Below the pieces are notes generated by a model. It was not told the origin of the DNA. It made no database searches and saw nothing but the letters and a program-made list of their open reading frames with translations. This document shows, piece by piece, positions 36,197 through 44,196 of a DNA stretch of 45,825 nt. This DNA is from an uncultured Ignavibacteria bacterium. GTDB lineage: Bacteria > Bacteroidota > Ignavibacteria > Kapaibacteriales > Kapaibacteriaceae. The stretch covers positions 1-45,825 of the forward strand of contig CAJAIA010000011.1 of assembly GCA_903939735.1 (NCBI GenBank). Direction: 5' to 3'. Numbering within the stretch: the first letter of the stretch is position 1; every line of letters begins with the position of its first letter. The position numbers and the translations under genes were made by a program.

Positions 36197-36820
36197 ATGA
36201 AGACTACTCTTTGTCTCGCTGCATCTGCACTTATGCTGGTAATCTCAGCACAGGCACAGCAAACGCCCGCCTTCAAGGCACCGCCAGGATATACCACCAA
36301 GGTTGAGTCGGTTGTCACACGGTATGACTTCTCGAAGTTCAATCGTGAAGTCAATGTTCCTCTTCAGCCATTCATCTGGCAGCCATCGCTGTTTCCTGCT
36401 GGTGTGAAAACAACAGACAAGGTAAAGCCGGCAACGAAGCCAGCGACATCGCTCTGGAACTCATGGGAAACAGTGCTTCCGGAGTTTGGTGCACCGCTGC
36501 GCAAGGAAGCACACGCATTCGACGGACCAGATGGTGGGACTATTCTGTACTTCGAGTGGAGTACGCCATTGCCACTAGAAGCGCGTAAGAAGCTCTGTCA
36601 GATTCTCTACAAGGCCGATGAGAAGCCTACCGGCAAAGACACCAACGACGAGTGTATGCTCGGCGATACATGGGTAATGATCTGGTCGTTCAAGAAGCCC
36701 CTTTCAAAGATTAAGGAAGCTCACCAGAAGTATACCTTCGAGACGGTTGGACGTGAAGCGCAGAAGTGGATGGAAGCCAATCCAGAGAAGGCGAAGAAGT
36801 TCCAACAAAACGCAAAGTGA
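36197..36820 (+). CDS. Secreted protein of unknown function
   Basis: This 207-residue protein has a signal peptide (MKTTLCLAASALMLVISAQAQ). The mature part is rich in Lys/Pro, with a central IWQPSLFPAGVKTTDKVKPATKPAT and aromatic ILYFEWSTPLPLEARKKLCQ. A single pair of cysteines (KKLCQ and DECMLG) may form a disulphide. The end is a charged helix (REAQKWMEANPEKAKKF). No family is recognised. It starts 11 bp after ettA and is probably cotranscribed. Confidence 0.6.
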   Translation: MKTTLCLAASALMLVISAQAQQTPAFKAPPGYTTKVESVVTRYDFSKFNREVNVPLQPFIWQPSLFPAGVKTTDKVKPATKPATSLWNSWETVLPEFGAPLRKEAHAFDGPDGGTILYFEWSTPLPLEARKKLCQILYKADEKPTGKDTNDECMLGDTWVMIWSFKKPLSKIKEAHQKYTFETVGREAQKWMEANPEKAKKFQQNAK

Positions 36821-36848
36821 TTCTGTACTGCACCTGGGGAGGTATCAG

Positions 36849-37097
36849 ATGATGATCCACTTGTCAACATTCGAACACGAAATGGAAGCCCAACTTGTTG
36901 GGTCGCAGCTCCGTGAAGCTGGGATCGATTACAAGATTGAGGATCACAAACTCGATGGTTTTCGCATCCTCATTTTCGAGGACGACCTCGACGAAGCAAA
37001 GGAAATCCTCGAAGCACGTGCGATGTCAGATGATGACTACACGCCCGGCTTAGGTGCTGACGAAGACATCGACCTCGACGAGTTCGAAGCGACGTAA
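36849..37097 (+). CDS. DUF2007-family putative signal-transducing protein
   Basis: The ATG at 36849 (or the adjacent one at 36852) gives 82-83 residues preceded by GGGGAGGT. It matches DUF2007: LSTFEHEMEAQLVGSQLREAGIDYKIEDHK, then ILIFEDDLDEAKEIL. The short protein forms a ferredoxin-like fold proposed to have a sensing role; the function is unknown. The tail is very acidic. Longer in-frame starts at 36747 lie inside the preceding gene. A bidirectional terminator follows. Confidence 0.8.
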   Translation: MMIHLSTFEHEMEAQLVGSQLREAGIDYKIEDHKLDGFRILIFEDDLDEAKEILEARAMSDDDYTPGLGADEDIDLDEFEAT

Positions 37098-37120
37098 CCA
37101 CTCCTTGTCCGTAAACGAAG

Positions 37121-37153
37121 AACGCCCGCTCGCAGTACTGCGAAGCGGGCGTT
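37121..37153. terminator. Bidirectional terminator between DUF2007 and pckA
   Basis: AACGCCCGCT (37121-37130) pairs with AGCGGGCGTT (37144-37153); inside it CGCAG and CTGCG form a further 5-bp stem, giving a long near-perfect hairpin. It lies between converging genes, 24 bp after the DUF2007 stop and 33 bp from the pckA stop, with GAAG and TGCTGTT flanks. Confidence 0.8.
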
Positions 37154-37185
37154 GCTGTTATCCGTGATTAACGGGTGATCGATGA

Positions 37186-38781
37186 TCAGCCCTTCATTGC
37201 CGCGCGAACCTTTTCATCTACGCTGTCGGCGAACTGCTTGAAGTTCTCTTCGAAGAGCTCTACGAGGTGCGCTGCTTGCTTGTCGTACGCTGCAGTGTCC
37301 GCCCACGTGTTGCGTGGGTTGAGCACTTCTTCTGGTACGTCCGGACATGATGTTGGGATCTCGAGATTGAAGAAGGCATCCTTCACAAACGCAACGTTGT
37401 CGAGCTGTCCGTTGAGTGCAGCACGCAGCATTGCACGTGTGTGCTTGATCTTCATGCGATGTCCAACACCGTACGGACCGCCGCTCCAGCCTGTGTTCAC
37501 CAACCACACCTTTGATCCGTGTGCGTTGATCTTGTCGCGAAGAAGGTTTGCATACACGCTTGGGTGATGCACCATGAACGGCGCACCGAAGCATGTTGAG
37601 AATGTCGCTGATGGTTCCTTCACGCCGGCCTCTGTACCAGCAACCTTCGCTGTGTAGCCACTCAAGAAGTGGTACATCGCTTGCTCTGGTGTGAGACGTG
37701 AGATAGGAGGCATTACGCCGAATGCATCCGCTGTGAGGAACACGATGTTCTTCGGATGTCCACCACGATTGTCTGGTGCGATGTTCGGAATGTTCTCGCG
37801 TGTATACGATGCACGTGTATTCTCTGTGTGCACTTGCGAATCGAGATCGATCACGCGTGTGTCTTCGTCGATGTCGACGTTTTCGAGGATCGTACCAAAC
37901 GTGCGCGTCAGACCGAAGATGATCGGCTCTGCTTCTGCGTTCAGGTTGATCACCTTTGCGTAGCAACCACCTTCGTAGTTGAACACACCATCGTTGCTCC
38001 AGCCGTGCTCATCGTCACCAATGAGTGCGCGCTCTGGATCTGTCGAGAGTGTTGTCTTACCTGTACCGGAGAGACCGAAGAAGAGGGCTGTATCGCCGGT
38101 TGGACCGATGTTCGCCGAGCAGTGCATCGACATCACGCCGAGCTTCGGCATGAGGTAGTTCAGCACTGTGAAGATCGACTTCTTGTTTTCACCAGCGTAC
38201 GATGTACCACCGATCAACACGAGCTTTTGCTCGAAGCTGAGGATGATGAACACTTCGCTCAGTGTGCCGTCAATCTCTGGGATCGACTTGAATCCAGGAG
38301 CTGTAACAACAGTGAAGCCTGGAAGGAACTTCTCAAGTGCCGACTCTTCGGCCTTGATGAACATGTTCTGCACGAAGAGTGAGTGATATGCTTCTTCTTG
38401 CACGAAGCGCACGTTCAGTGCATACGTCGGATCGGCACCAGCAACAAGATCTTGAACATACACATCACGTCCTTGCAGGTATGCAAACACGCGAGTCTTG
38501 AGTGCGTTGAACTTGTCTTCAGAGAATGGCTTGTTAACCTTACCCCACCAAACGTCGCCCTTCGTTGCTGCTTCTTCAACAACGAACTTGTCATTCGCAC
38601 GACGACCTGTGTACGGCACAGAGTTTACGCAGAGCGCACCGTGCTCGGAGAGAATACCCTCCTCATACGCAAGTGCGTGTTCGTACAGTTCAGGGGCAGT
38701 GAGGTTGTAATTGATATCACCGAGATTGTGCAATCCCATTGCAGCCATTTGCGCTGAAACGGTTTCAATCCGAGTGCTCAT
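37186..38781 (-). CDS. pckA: Phosphoenolpyruvate carboxykinase (ATP)
   Basis: PckA converts oxaloacetate and ATP to PEP, CO2 and ADP, the committed gluconeogenic step (or its reverse in fermenters). The ATG at 38781 gives 531 residues, close to the E. coli length of 540. The kinase P-loop GLSGTGKTTLS (236-246), DDEHGW (256-261), GGTSYAGE (191-198), RGGHPKNI and GWSGGPYGVGHRMKI are present. A longer in-frame extension toward 38937 is not needed. The upstream region holds the GATATTTGC motif, and pckA ends at a strong terminator. It is divergent from the THUMP-like gene. Confidence 0.96.
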   Translation of the reverse strand: MSTRIETVSAQMAAMGLHNLGDINYNLTAPELYEHALAYEEGILSEHGALCVNSVPYTGRRANDKFVVEEAATKGDVWWGKVNKPFSEDKFNALKTRVFAYLQGRDVYVQDLVAGADPTYALNVRFVQEEAYHSLFVQNMFIKAEESALEKFLPGFTVVTAPGFKSIPEIDGTLSEVFIILSFEQKLVLIGGTSYAGENKKSIFTVLNYLMPKLGVMSMHCSANIGPTGDTALFFGLSGTGKTTLSTDPERALIGDDEHGWSNDGVFNYEGGCYAKVINLNAEAEPIIFGLTRTFGTILENVDIDEDTRVIDLDSQVHTENTRASYTRENIPNIAPDNRGGHPKNIVFLTADAFGVMPPISRLTPEQAMYHFLSGYTAKVAGTEAGVKEPSATFSTCFGAPFMVHHPSVYANLLRDKINAHGSKVWLVNTGWSGGPYGVGHRMKIKHTRAMLRAALNGQLDNVAFVKDAFFNLEIPTSCPDVPEEVLNPRNTWADTAAYDKQAAHLVELFEENFKQFADSVDEKVRAAMKG

Positions 38782-38817
38782 GATTATTCCTTGAAGATTC
38801 GAAATCAACAAATAGTT

Positions 38818-38829
38818 GTGCAAATATCG
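38818..38829 (-). promoter_or_regulatory. Promoter-like element CGATATTTGCAC before pckA
   Basis: It is identical to the 12-mer at 27644-27655 before the SPT gene and lies 36 bp before the pckA start. The AAGGAA ribosome-binding-like sequence follows near the start codon. This supports a shared promoter signal, unproven. Confidence 0.3.
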
Positions 38830-38864
38830 TGGTTTTCGGCGTCGTGGACGAAATTGCGTGTGAA

Positions 38865-40046
38865 ATGATGATACATGAAGCCGAAGACTATCTCCGCAGT
38901 GACGATGTCGTGAACGATGTTCATGGCATAATCGCACGTATTACCGCCGGCGACGGACACGTCACACCCTCGCTGGTGTCGGCGCTGCGTGGCTCTGCAG
39001 ACCCGAACATCTCCACGAATGCCCCCTTACTGCTTGAACTTGCTCAGGGCACGATGCGCGCTGAGCGACTTGGGAAAGGGGCTTCTGGGTGGCTGTTTAC
39101 GTCGACCATGGCCGAGCAGTGCACGCATCCCACGATCGCTGCGCATCACGCAGCCCCCTTTCAGGGGTGTTCATCGGTGCTCGAAATCTGTACCGGTGCC
39201 GGACGCGACACGGCCGCGTTTGCGGGTGTGGTTGGCAGTGTGACCACGGTTGAGCATGATCCTCTGGTGGCGGCGGTAACGCGGGGTAATCTGCACCGCT
39301 CCGGTTTCGTAAACGTCCACATCCGCGTGGGCGCATGGCCACTGGAGGATGTATCTACGAACTCAGACGGCACATGGGCAGATCCATCGCGCAGACGTGA
39401 GGGGGCTCGCACACGCGAAGCGGCGGCGTATGATCCGCCCCTTGCCTCGATTCCGCGCGACGGCATTGTTGGGATCAAGGTAGGGCCCGGAGATCGCGTT
39501 ACCACTGATGCTCCTGGCAACGAATACATCGGCTTCGGACGTGAGTGTCGCGAGCGCATCATCTGGCGCTCACCGCATTGTACCGGTACGCGCGTGACGC
39601 GGGTCGACGTTGGGTGTGTGTGGGAGCCGCAGCACGACGCCGAGCCAACGGTGTGCGCCCAACCAAGCATCATCATTGAACCACATAATGCCATCATTGC
39701 CAGCGGATGCGTCGGACAGTTTCTTGACGAGCATCGCATTGGTGTGATGGATCCGCGCATTGGGTATGGATCATCCAACGATGACGTTGCGGCGTCACCA
39801 TGGTATCAGCGCTATGCTGTGCGTGCAATCGAGCGTGGCGTATCGGTGCGACGCATGCAGCACGCCATTCGCGACTACGGGTGGGGTCCGACCACGATCT
39901 TCAAAAAGCGTGGATGGGATCGCAATCCCGAAGAGCTTCGCACACAGCTTCGCTTCACACCGGACGGACCCGCCGGTGTGGTGATCATCATGCGTGTTGG
40001 AGATGGACATCAGACCATCTATGCGCATGCGCTCGACGCAGAGTAA
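38865..40046 (+). CDS. SAM-dependent methyltransferase with THUMP-like domain
   Basis: The protein has 393 residues from ATG 38865; a GTG at 38829 is the alternative start. The N-terminal helices are followed by a Rossmann methyltransferase with SVLEICTGAGRDTAAFA, VTTVEHDPLVAAVTRGNL, and the acceptor-loop DGTWADPSRR (DP-A/S-R-R), then a C-terminal region matching the THUMP-like domain (PF18096-like; HAIRDYGWGPTTIFKKRGWDRNPEELR). The family resembles RNA methyltransferases, but the methylated nucleotide is unknown. It converges on mscL with a 6-bp gap. Confidence 0.82.
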   Translation: MMIHEAEDYLRSDDVVNDVHGIIARITAGDGHVTPSLVSALRGSADPNISTNAPLLLELAQGTMRAERLGKGASGWLFTSTMAEQCTHPTIAAHHAAPFQGCSSVLEICTGAGRDTAAFAGVVGSVTTVEHDPLVAAVTRGNLHRSGFVNVHIRVGAWPLEDVSTNSDGTWADPSRRREGARTREAAAYDPPLASIPRDGIVGIKVGPGDRVTTDAPGNEYIGFGRECRERIIWRSPHCTGTRVTRVDVGCVWEPQHDAEPTVCAQPSIIIEPHNAIIASGCVGQFLDEHRIGVMDPRIGYGSSNDDVAASPWYQRYAVRAIERGVSVRRMQHAIRDYGWGPTTIFKKRGWDRNPEELRTQLRFTPDGPAGVVIIMRVGDGHQTIYAHALDAE

Positions 40047-40052
40047 TCGGCG

Positions 40053-40463
40053 TTACGTCGAGCGCAACGCGTCGCGTATCTCCTGCAGCACGCGCAATTC
40101 TTCCGATGGCTCTGGTGGTGCTGGCGGTGGCGCAGGCGCGTCCTTTGTTCGGCGCACACGGTTCATCGCCTTCATCACAAGGAACATCACAGCGGCGACG
40201 ATCAGGAAGTTGATCACCGATTGGATGAACATCCCCCAACCAATCACCACAGCCCCCTTTCCATCGGGTCCGGCAGCCTTGATCGTGGTGGCGATATCGG
40301 TGAAGTTGACGCCGCTCAACAGCATGCCAATAGGTGGCATGAAGATGTTATTGACGAGCGACGCGGAGATCGAACCAAAGGCACCGCCAATGACGACGCC
40401 GATGGCGAGGTCGACTACGTTTCCACGTGAGACGAACTCTTTGAATTCGGTGGTGATACTCAT
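40053..40463 (-). CDS. mscL: Large-conductance mechanosensitive channel
   Basis: MscL opens under membrane tension and releases solutes during hypo-osmotic shock. The 136-residue protein is full length. The N-terminal FKEFVSRGNVVDLAIGVVIGGAFG, the first pore helix with the Gly/Ala packing motif, and the second helix VINFLIVAAVMFLVMKAMNRV are clear. A proline-rich stretch (APAPPPAPPEPSE) precedes the C-terminal helix bundle (LRVLQEIRDAL). It is the third gene behind the ECF sigma gene (gap 9 bp to the small membrane protein). Confidence 0.96.
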   Translation of the reverse strand: MSITTEFKEFVSRGNVVDLAIGVVIGGAFGSISASLVNNIFMPPIGMLLSGVNFTDIATTIKAAGPDGKGAVVIGWGMFIQSVINFLIVAAVMFLVMKAMNRVRRTKDAPAPPPAPPEPSEELRVLQEIRDALRST

Positions 40464-40472
40464 GCGGGAAAC

Positions 40473-40829
40473 TTACGACTTCGTCTGTGTTTCCGAGCAT
40501 CCGCATGATTGTACAAGTTCGTTGCGCAGCGCGCTGCGCTGTTCTGGCGTCATCTCTGCACAGCGTTGTGCTGCCGATGGCGTACGTGTGCGCGTGCGAG
40601 TTCGTGACACGCCCGTGGCGCGACCATACTTGACGGCGAACACGAGGACGTAGGCGAATGCCGTAATCCCCGTTCCCTCGAGGAAGGACAGGTGGTGCTG
40701 GTGTTCCATCACGTCGGACAGAAGATCATTCCAGATCAGCATCACCATGAACCCATTACAAACAAGAAGCCCGCCGATGCTGACTGCGTACATCATCGAG
40801 CGGGCTGGTTTGGTCGTCAATAACGACAT
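40473..40829 (-). CDS. Small membrane protein of unknown function
   Basis: This 118-residue protein has two likely membrane segments (about 14-33 and 51-66) separated by a short polar loop (VMEHQHHLS). The C-terminal soluble tail begins with an alternating Arg-Thr stretch (SRTRTRTRTPSA) and ends with cysteines and charged residues (VQSCGCSETQTKS). No family is recognised. It lies 16 bp after the ECF sigma factor gene; that slot is often held by an anti-sigma factor, but neither the length nor any motif supports that role here. Confidence 0.6.
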   Translation of the reverse strand: MSLLTTKPARSMMYAVSIGGLLVCNGFMVMLIWNDLLSDVMEHQHHLSFLEGTGITAFAYVLVFAVKYGRATGVSRTRTRTRTPSAAQRCAEMTPEQRSALRNELVQSCGCSETQTKS

Positions 40830-40845
40830 GGGATTCTTTGTTGGG

Positions 40846-41496
40846 TTAGTCGTTCACGGTATCGTAGAGCTCCTGGAGCTTCTTGCGAAGGTACAGAACT
40901 GCGTACCGCTTTCGGGCGAGGAGAGTGTTGATATTTACACCCGTCTCTTCAGACATCTCCCTAAACGAAACACCCTCGAATTCATTTTTCACGAAGACCC
41001 ATTTTTGTTCGGCTGGTAGCTCGTCGAGTCCTGCAACAACCGATTCCCAGATCGTCTTGCGGACAAGATCCTCTTCGGGGTTGTACGAGAAGTCGCCCAG
41101 GAAGCGCTCCACGTGATCCATGCCTTCGTCCTTCTGCTCGGTTGTACCGAGGTCGGCGAAGCTGTCAGTGCGCTTCTTGCGATATGAGTCGATGATCCGG
41201 TTTCGGACCGATGTGAACACCCATGATGCGAGGTTATCAATCGGCTTGTTTACGTCCTTGGACGCAGCAAGCACGTTGGTAAACACATCTTGGAGAATGT
41301 CTTCGGCTTCTTCCTGGTTGCGTACCCGCTGGCGGATGAAGCCCAGATACTTCTTCCGATCTGTGCGGAAGAGCTGTTCGATCTGCAGTGCGAGATCCAT
41401 GGCATTACTACCCTCAGTGGTGATTGATCCACGTTCAGTCCAACGGGGACGTGGCGTTGCGATACCCGTCTTACGACGGAATTCTGTTGCCTTCAT
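40846..41496 (-). CDS. RNA polymerase ECF sigma factor
   Basis: This 216-residue ECF sigma factor has sigma-70 region 2 (KYLGFIRQRVRNQEEAEDILQDVF, then DNLASWVFTSVRNRIIDSYRKK) and region 4 (ELPAEQKWVFVKNEFEGVSFREMSEETGVNINTLLARKRYAVLYLRKKL). The start at 41496 is preceded by AGGAGG with a 4-nt gap; a later ATG at 41400 would give the usual ECF length, so the first 32 residues form an uncommon N-terminal extension. It reads into a small membrane protein and mscL. No typical anti-sigma factor is present. Confidence 0.9.
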   Translation of the reverse strand: MKATEFRRKTGIATPRPRWTERGSITTEGSNAMDLALQIEQLFRTDRKKYLGFIRQRVRNQEEAEDILQDVFTNVLAASKDVNKPIDNLASWVFTSVRNRIIDSYRKKRTDSFADLGTTEQKDEGMDHVERFLGDFSYNPEEDLVRKTIWESVVAGLDELPAEQKWVFVKNEFEGVSFREMSEETGVNINTLLARKRYAVLYLRKKLQELYDTVND

Positions 41497-41526
41497 GGCG
41501 CCTCCTGCTACGGATATGGTGTGACC

Positions 41527-41541
41527 CTGACGGAATGTCAG
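41527..41541 (-). promoter_or_regulatory. Short inverted repeat upstream of the ECF sigma gene
   Basis: CTGAC (41527-41531) and GTCAG (41537-41541) flank a 5-nt centre, 31 bp before the sigma factor start. It could be an operator, but it is short and may be chance. Confidence 0.25.
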
Positions 41542-41602
41542 AGGAACTGAAAAAAAGTCGTAGCAGTTATGCCATTATGTCCTGAGTTGGTGACCTGTCT
41601 GG

Positions 41603-43258
41603 TCAAGAAAGAGGTAGTGGTATTTCTATGCCAAATTTCCTTGTGTTGTGGATCGCTCGATCGTACCCGGCATCAGCGTGACGCAAAATGCCCATTAGAG
41701 GGTCATAAGTCAATACCCGTGCCAACTTTTGTTCTGCTTCTGGAGTTCCATCGGCCACCACCACCATACCTGCGTGGAGGGAGAGGCCCATGCCAACGCC
41801 ACCGCCGTGGTGCAGCGACACCCATGTAGCGCCGCCTACGGCATTGAGGGCGAAGTTCAGGTACACCCAGTCGGCAACAGCATCCGAACCATCCTTCATC
41901 GCCTCTGTTTCGCGGTGTGGGGAGGCCACGCTACCACAATCGAGGTGATCGCGACCGATCACGATTGGTGCCTTGACCTTGCCTTCGCGAACCAGATCGT
42001 TGAAGAGTTTGCCGGCCTTTGCGCGTTCGCCGTAGCCGAGCCAGCAGATGCGGGCAGGCAGACCTTGGTAGCCAATATGGTCTTGTGCTTCCTTGATCCA
42101 CATGTGCAGGTGCTGGTTCTCGGGGAATAGATCCATCAGCGCCTGATCTGTTACACGAATATCTTCAGGATCACCAGAAAGTGCCACCCAACGGAACGGC
42201 CCCTTGCCATCGCAGAAGAGCTCGCGTACGAACGCCGGCACGAAGCCAGGGAAGTCGAACGCATTCGTAACGCCGTCGAAATCGCGTGCAATGCCGCGGA
42301 TGTTATTGCCGTAATCGAACACCACGGCACCGCGTTCTTGGAAGCCAAGCATTGCGCGCACGTGTGCGCCGATGCTGGCATAGGATTGCTTCTGGTACGA
42401 GTCGGGATCGCTCACGCGAAGAGCGTCTGCTGCCTCTTTCGACATGCCGGCAGGATAGTATCCGTGTAGTGGATCGTGTGCTGATGTTTGGTCGGTTACG
42501 ACATCAGGAATGATGCCGCGCTCGAGCATCAGCGGAAGGATCTCTGCGGCATTGCCGACGAGTCCGATTGAGATTGGTTCACGACGTTGTTGATGATCGC
42601 GGATCACTTCCAGTGCTGCGTCGAGATCGTGCATCTTGCGATCGCAGTAACCGTCGCGAATACGCTTGTCGATGCGTTCTTCATCGATCTCGATGCACAG
42701 TGCTGCTGCGCCCGCAATTGTTGCGGCAAGGGGCTGAGCACCACCCATCCCGCCCAGACCGGCGGTAAGCAGGAAGCGTCCATGCAGCGAGCCACCGAAG
42801 TGCTGACGTCCGCACTCGGCAAACGTCTCGTACGTGCCCTGCACGATACCTTGCGTACCGATGTAGATCCACGATCCTGCCGTCATCTGACCATACATCA
42901 TCAGACCCAGCGCGTCGAGACGACGGAACTCATCCCACGTTGCCCACTTCGGTACGAGGTTCGAATTCGCAATGATCACGCGTGGCGCGCCTGTATGCGT
43001 TTTGACAACGCCCACCGGCTTACCACTCTGCACCAACAGCGTCTCGTCCACATCCATCGTGCGCAGACAGCTCAGGATCGCATCGAAGGATTCCCAATTG
43101 CGCGCTGCCTTACCGAAGCCGCCGTACACAATCAGATCTTCCGGCTTCTCGGCATTTGCAGGGTCGAGGTTGTTTTGAATCATGCGATACGCTGCCTCGA
43201 GCTCCCAGTTCTTACAGTTGAGCGTTGAGCCGTGAGGTGCGTGGATGATGCGTGACAT
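41603..43258 (-). CDS. hutU: Urocanate hydratase
   Basis: HutU adds water to urocanate to make 4-imidazolone-5-propionate in histidine degradation, using tightly bound NAD as a catalytic group. The 551-residue protein matches the family throughout: [61 protein letters not shown], and the conserved Cys in [19 protein letters not shown]. The length is typical (about 555). hutG lies 7 kb away on the other strand; hutH and hutI are not in the window. Its start at 43258 is divergent from an SDR gene. Confidence 0.96.
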   Translation of the reverse strand: MSRIIHAPHGSTLNCKNWELEAAYRMIQNNLDPANAEKPEDLIVYGGFGKAARNWESFDAILSCLRTMDVDETLLVQSGKPVGVVKTHTGAPRVIIANSNLVPKWATWDEFRRLDALGLMMYGQMTAGSWIYIGTQGIVQGTYETFAECGRQHFGGSLHGRFLLTAGLGGMGGAQPLAATIAGAAALCIEIDEERIDKRIRDGYCDRKMHDLDAALEVIRDHQQRREPISIGLVGNAAEILPLMLERGIIPDVVTDQTSAHDPLHGYYPAGMSKEAADALRVSDPDSYQKQSYASIGAHVRAMLGFQERGAVVFDYGNNIRGIARDFDGVTNAFDFPGFVPAFVRELFCDGKGPFRWVALSGDPEDIRVTDQALMDLFPENQHLHMWIKEAQDHIGYQGLPARICWLGYGERAKAGKLFNDLVREGKVKAPIVIGRDHLDCGSVASPHRETEAMKDGSDAVADWVYLNFALNAVGGATWVSLHHGGGVGMGLSLHAGMVVVADGTPEAEQKLARVLTYDPLMGILRHADAGYDRAIHNTRKFGIEIPLPLS

Positions 43259-43379
43259 AGTGTAGTGGGTTCGAATGAGTAGACAATTCTGTGTCAGCGA
43301 AATTACTCGATCGCCGAACGATTCAGGGAGCGATAACGTTACCGTTGCGCATTTGGTTCACAGCATGGAGCGCATGGAT

Positions 43380-44099
43380 ATGGCAAATCGCATCATCATT
43401 TACGGCGGTACAGGGGGTGTAGGGGGTTCACTGGCACGCCGTTGCACGCAAGCGGGCGCATCGGTGCACCTTGTAGCGCGACGCGAGGACCGTCTTGCTC
43501 AGCTTGCTGGTGAACTGCAATGCACCTACACCTGTGGCGATGTGCGCGACGACGCACTCTTCGAGCGCGTCATGCAGGATGCAGGAGCCCCATGTGCAGG
43601 CATTGCCTTCGCTGTGGGTTCGATCCGTATTCGTCCGTTGCAGCGCATCACGGCGGCTGACATGATCGACGACTTTACTCTTAACGCCGTTGCTGCTGCG
43701 GGTGCCGTGCAAGCTGCACTACCTGCGCTCAAAGCGCATGGTAACGCATCGGTTGTACTCTTCTCAAGCATCGCTGCGCGACGTGGCTTTGCATCGCATG
43801 CATCAATCGCCATGGCAAAAGCTGCTGTTGAGGGTCTTACCGTAGCCCTTGCAGCCGAGCTTGCACCCGCCGTGCGTGTAAATGCCATCGCGCCATCGCT
43901 TCTCGACACCGAACTCGGTGCAACAGTGGCAGCGTCCGACACCGCACGAACAGCAATCGCCAACATGCACCCACTCCCACGCCTCGGCACCGCTGATGAT
44001 GTTGCGAGTCTCGCAGCACACCTCCTATCAGCCGACGGCTCCTGGATGACCGGTCAGATCATCGGCGTTGATGGTGGCCGTTCTGTGGTGGTGAAGTAG
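43380..44099 (+). CDS. Atypical SDR-family oxidoreductase lacking the catalytic tyrosine
   Basis: The 239-residue protein (ATG 43380, GGAG 9 nt upstream) has the nucleotide-binding GGTGGVGGSLARR, the ribose-contact VARRED, and SIAARRG, followed by HASIAMAKAAVEGLTVALA. The Y-x-x-x-K motif reads I-A-M-A-K, so the catalytic tyrosine is absent while the lysine and the C-terminal TGQIIGVDGG remain. Such variants are known in a divergent group of bacterial SDRs and may be non-catalytic or use another residue. In-frame starts further upstream (43275, 43365) would add residues that do not resemble SDRs. Confidence 0.78.
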   Translation: MANRIIIYGGTGGVGGSLARRCTQAGASVHLVARREDRLAQLAGELQCTYTCGDVRDDALFERVMQDAGAPCAGIAFAVGSIRIRPLQRITAADMIDDFTLNAVAAAGAVQAALPALKAHGNASVVLFSSIAARRGFASHASIAMAKAAVEGLTVALAAELAPAVRVNAIAPSLLDTELGATVAASDTARTAIANMHPLPRLGTADDVASLAAHLLSADGSWMTGQIIGVDGGRSVVVK

Positions 44100-44130
44100 G
44101 GGGCGACGGGGGGCGAACGTTAATCCCGTA

Positions 44131-44160
44131 GGGGCGACCCAGTATGATCAACATCGCCCC
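44131..44160. terminator. Possible terminator hairpin after the SDR gene
   Basis: GGGGCGA (44131-44137) pairs with TCGCCCC (44154-44160) with a 16-nt loop. A second shorter stem, CGTACA with TGTACG (44167-44186), follows. They lie between two converging genes. The long loop and lack of a T-run make this uncertain. Confidence 0.35.
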
Positions 44161-44196
44161 GAGTCGCGTACAACATTGCGTGTACGAGCATTGGAA

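Noticed and set aside
37214-37966. A 250-residue minus-strand frame overlapping pckA in another frame
   Set aside because: It is the alternative frame of pckA on the same strand, very rich in Arg and His, with no family resemblance.
40570-40620. Arg-Thr repeat in the small membrane protein read as a DNA tandem repeat
   Set aside because: The DNA (cgtacgtgtgcgcgtgcgag...) is not a regular repeat; the pattern is visible only in the protein.
44100-44196. Extended C-terminus of the antitoxin by frameshift
   Set aside because: Translation in the other two frames past the stop shows no clear continuation of an ImmA domain, so a sequencing frameshift is not supported.
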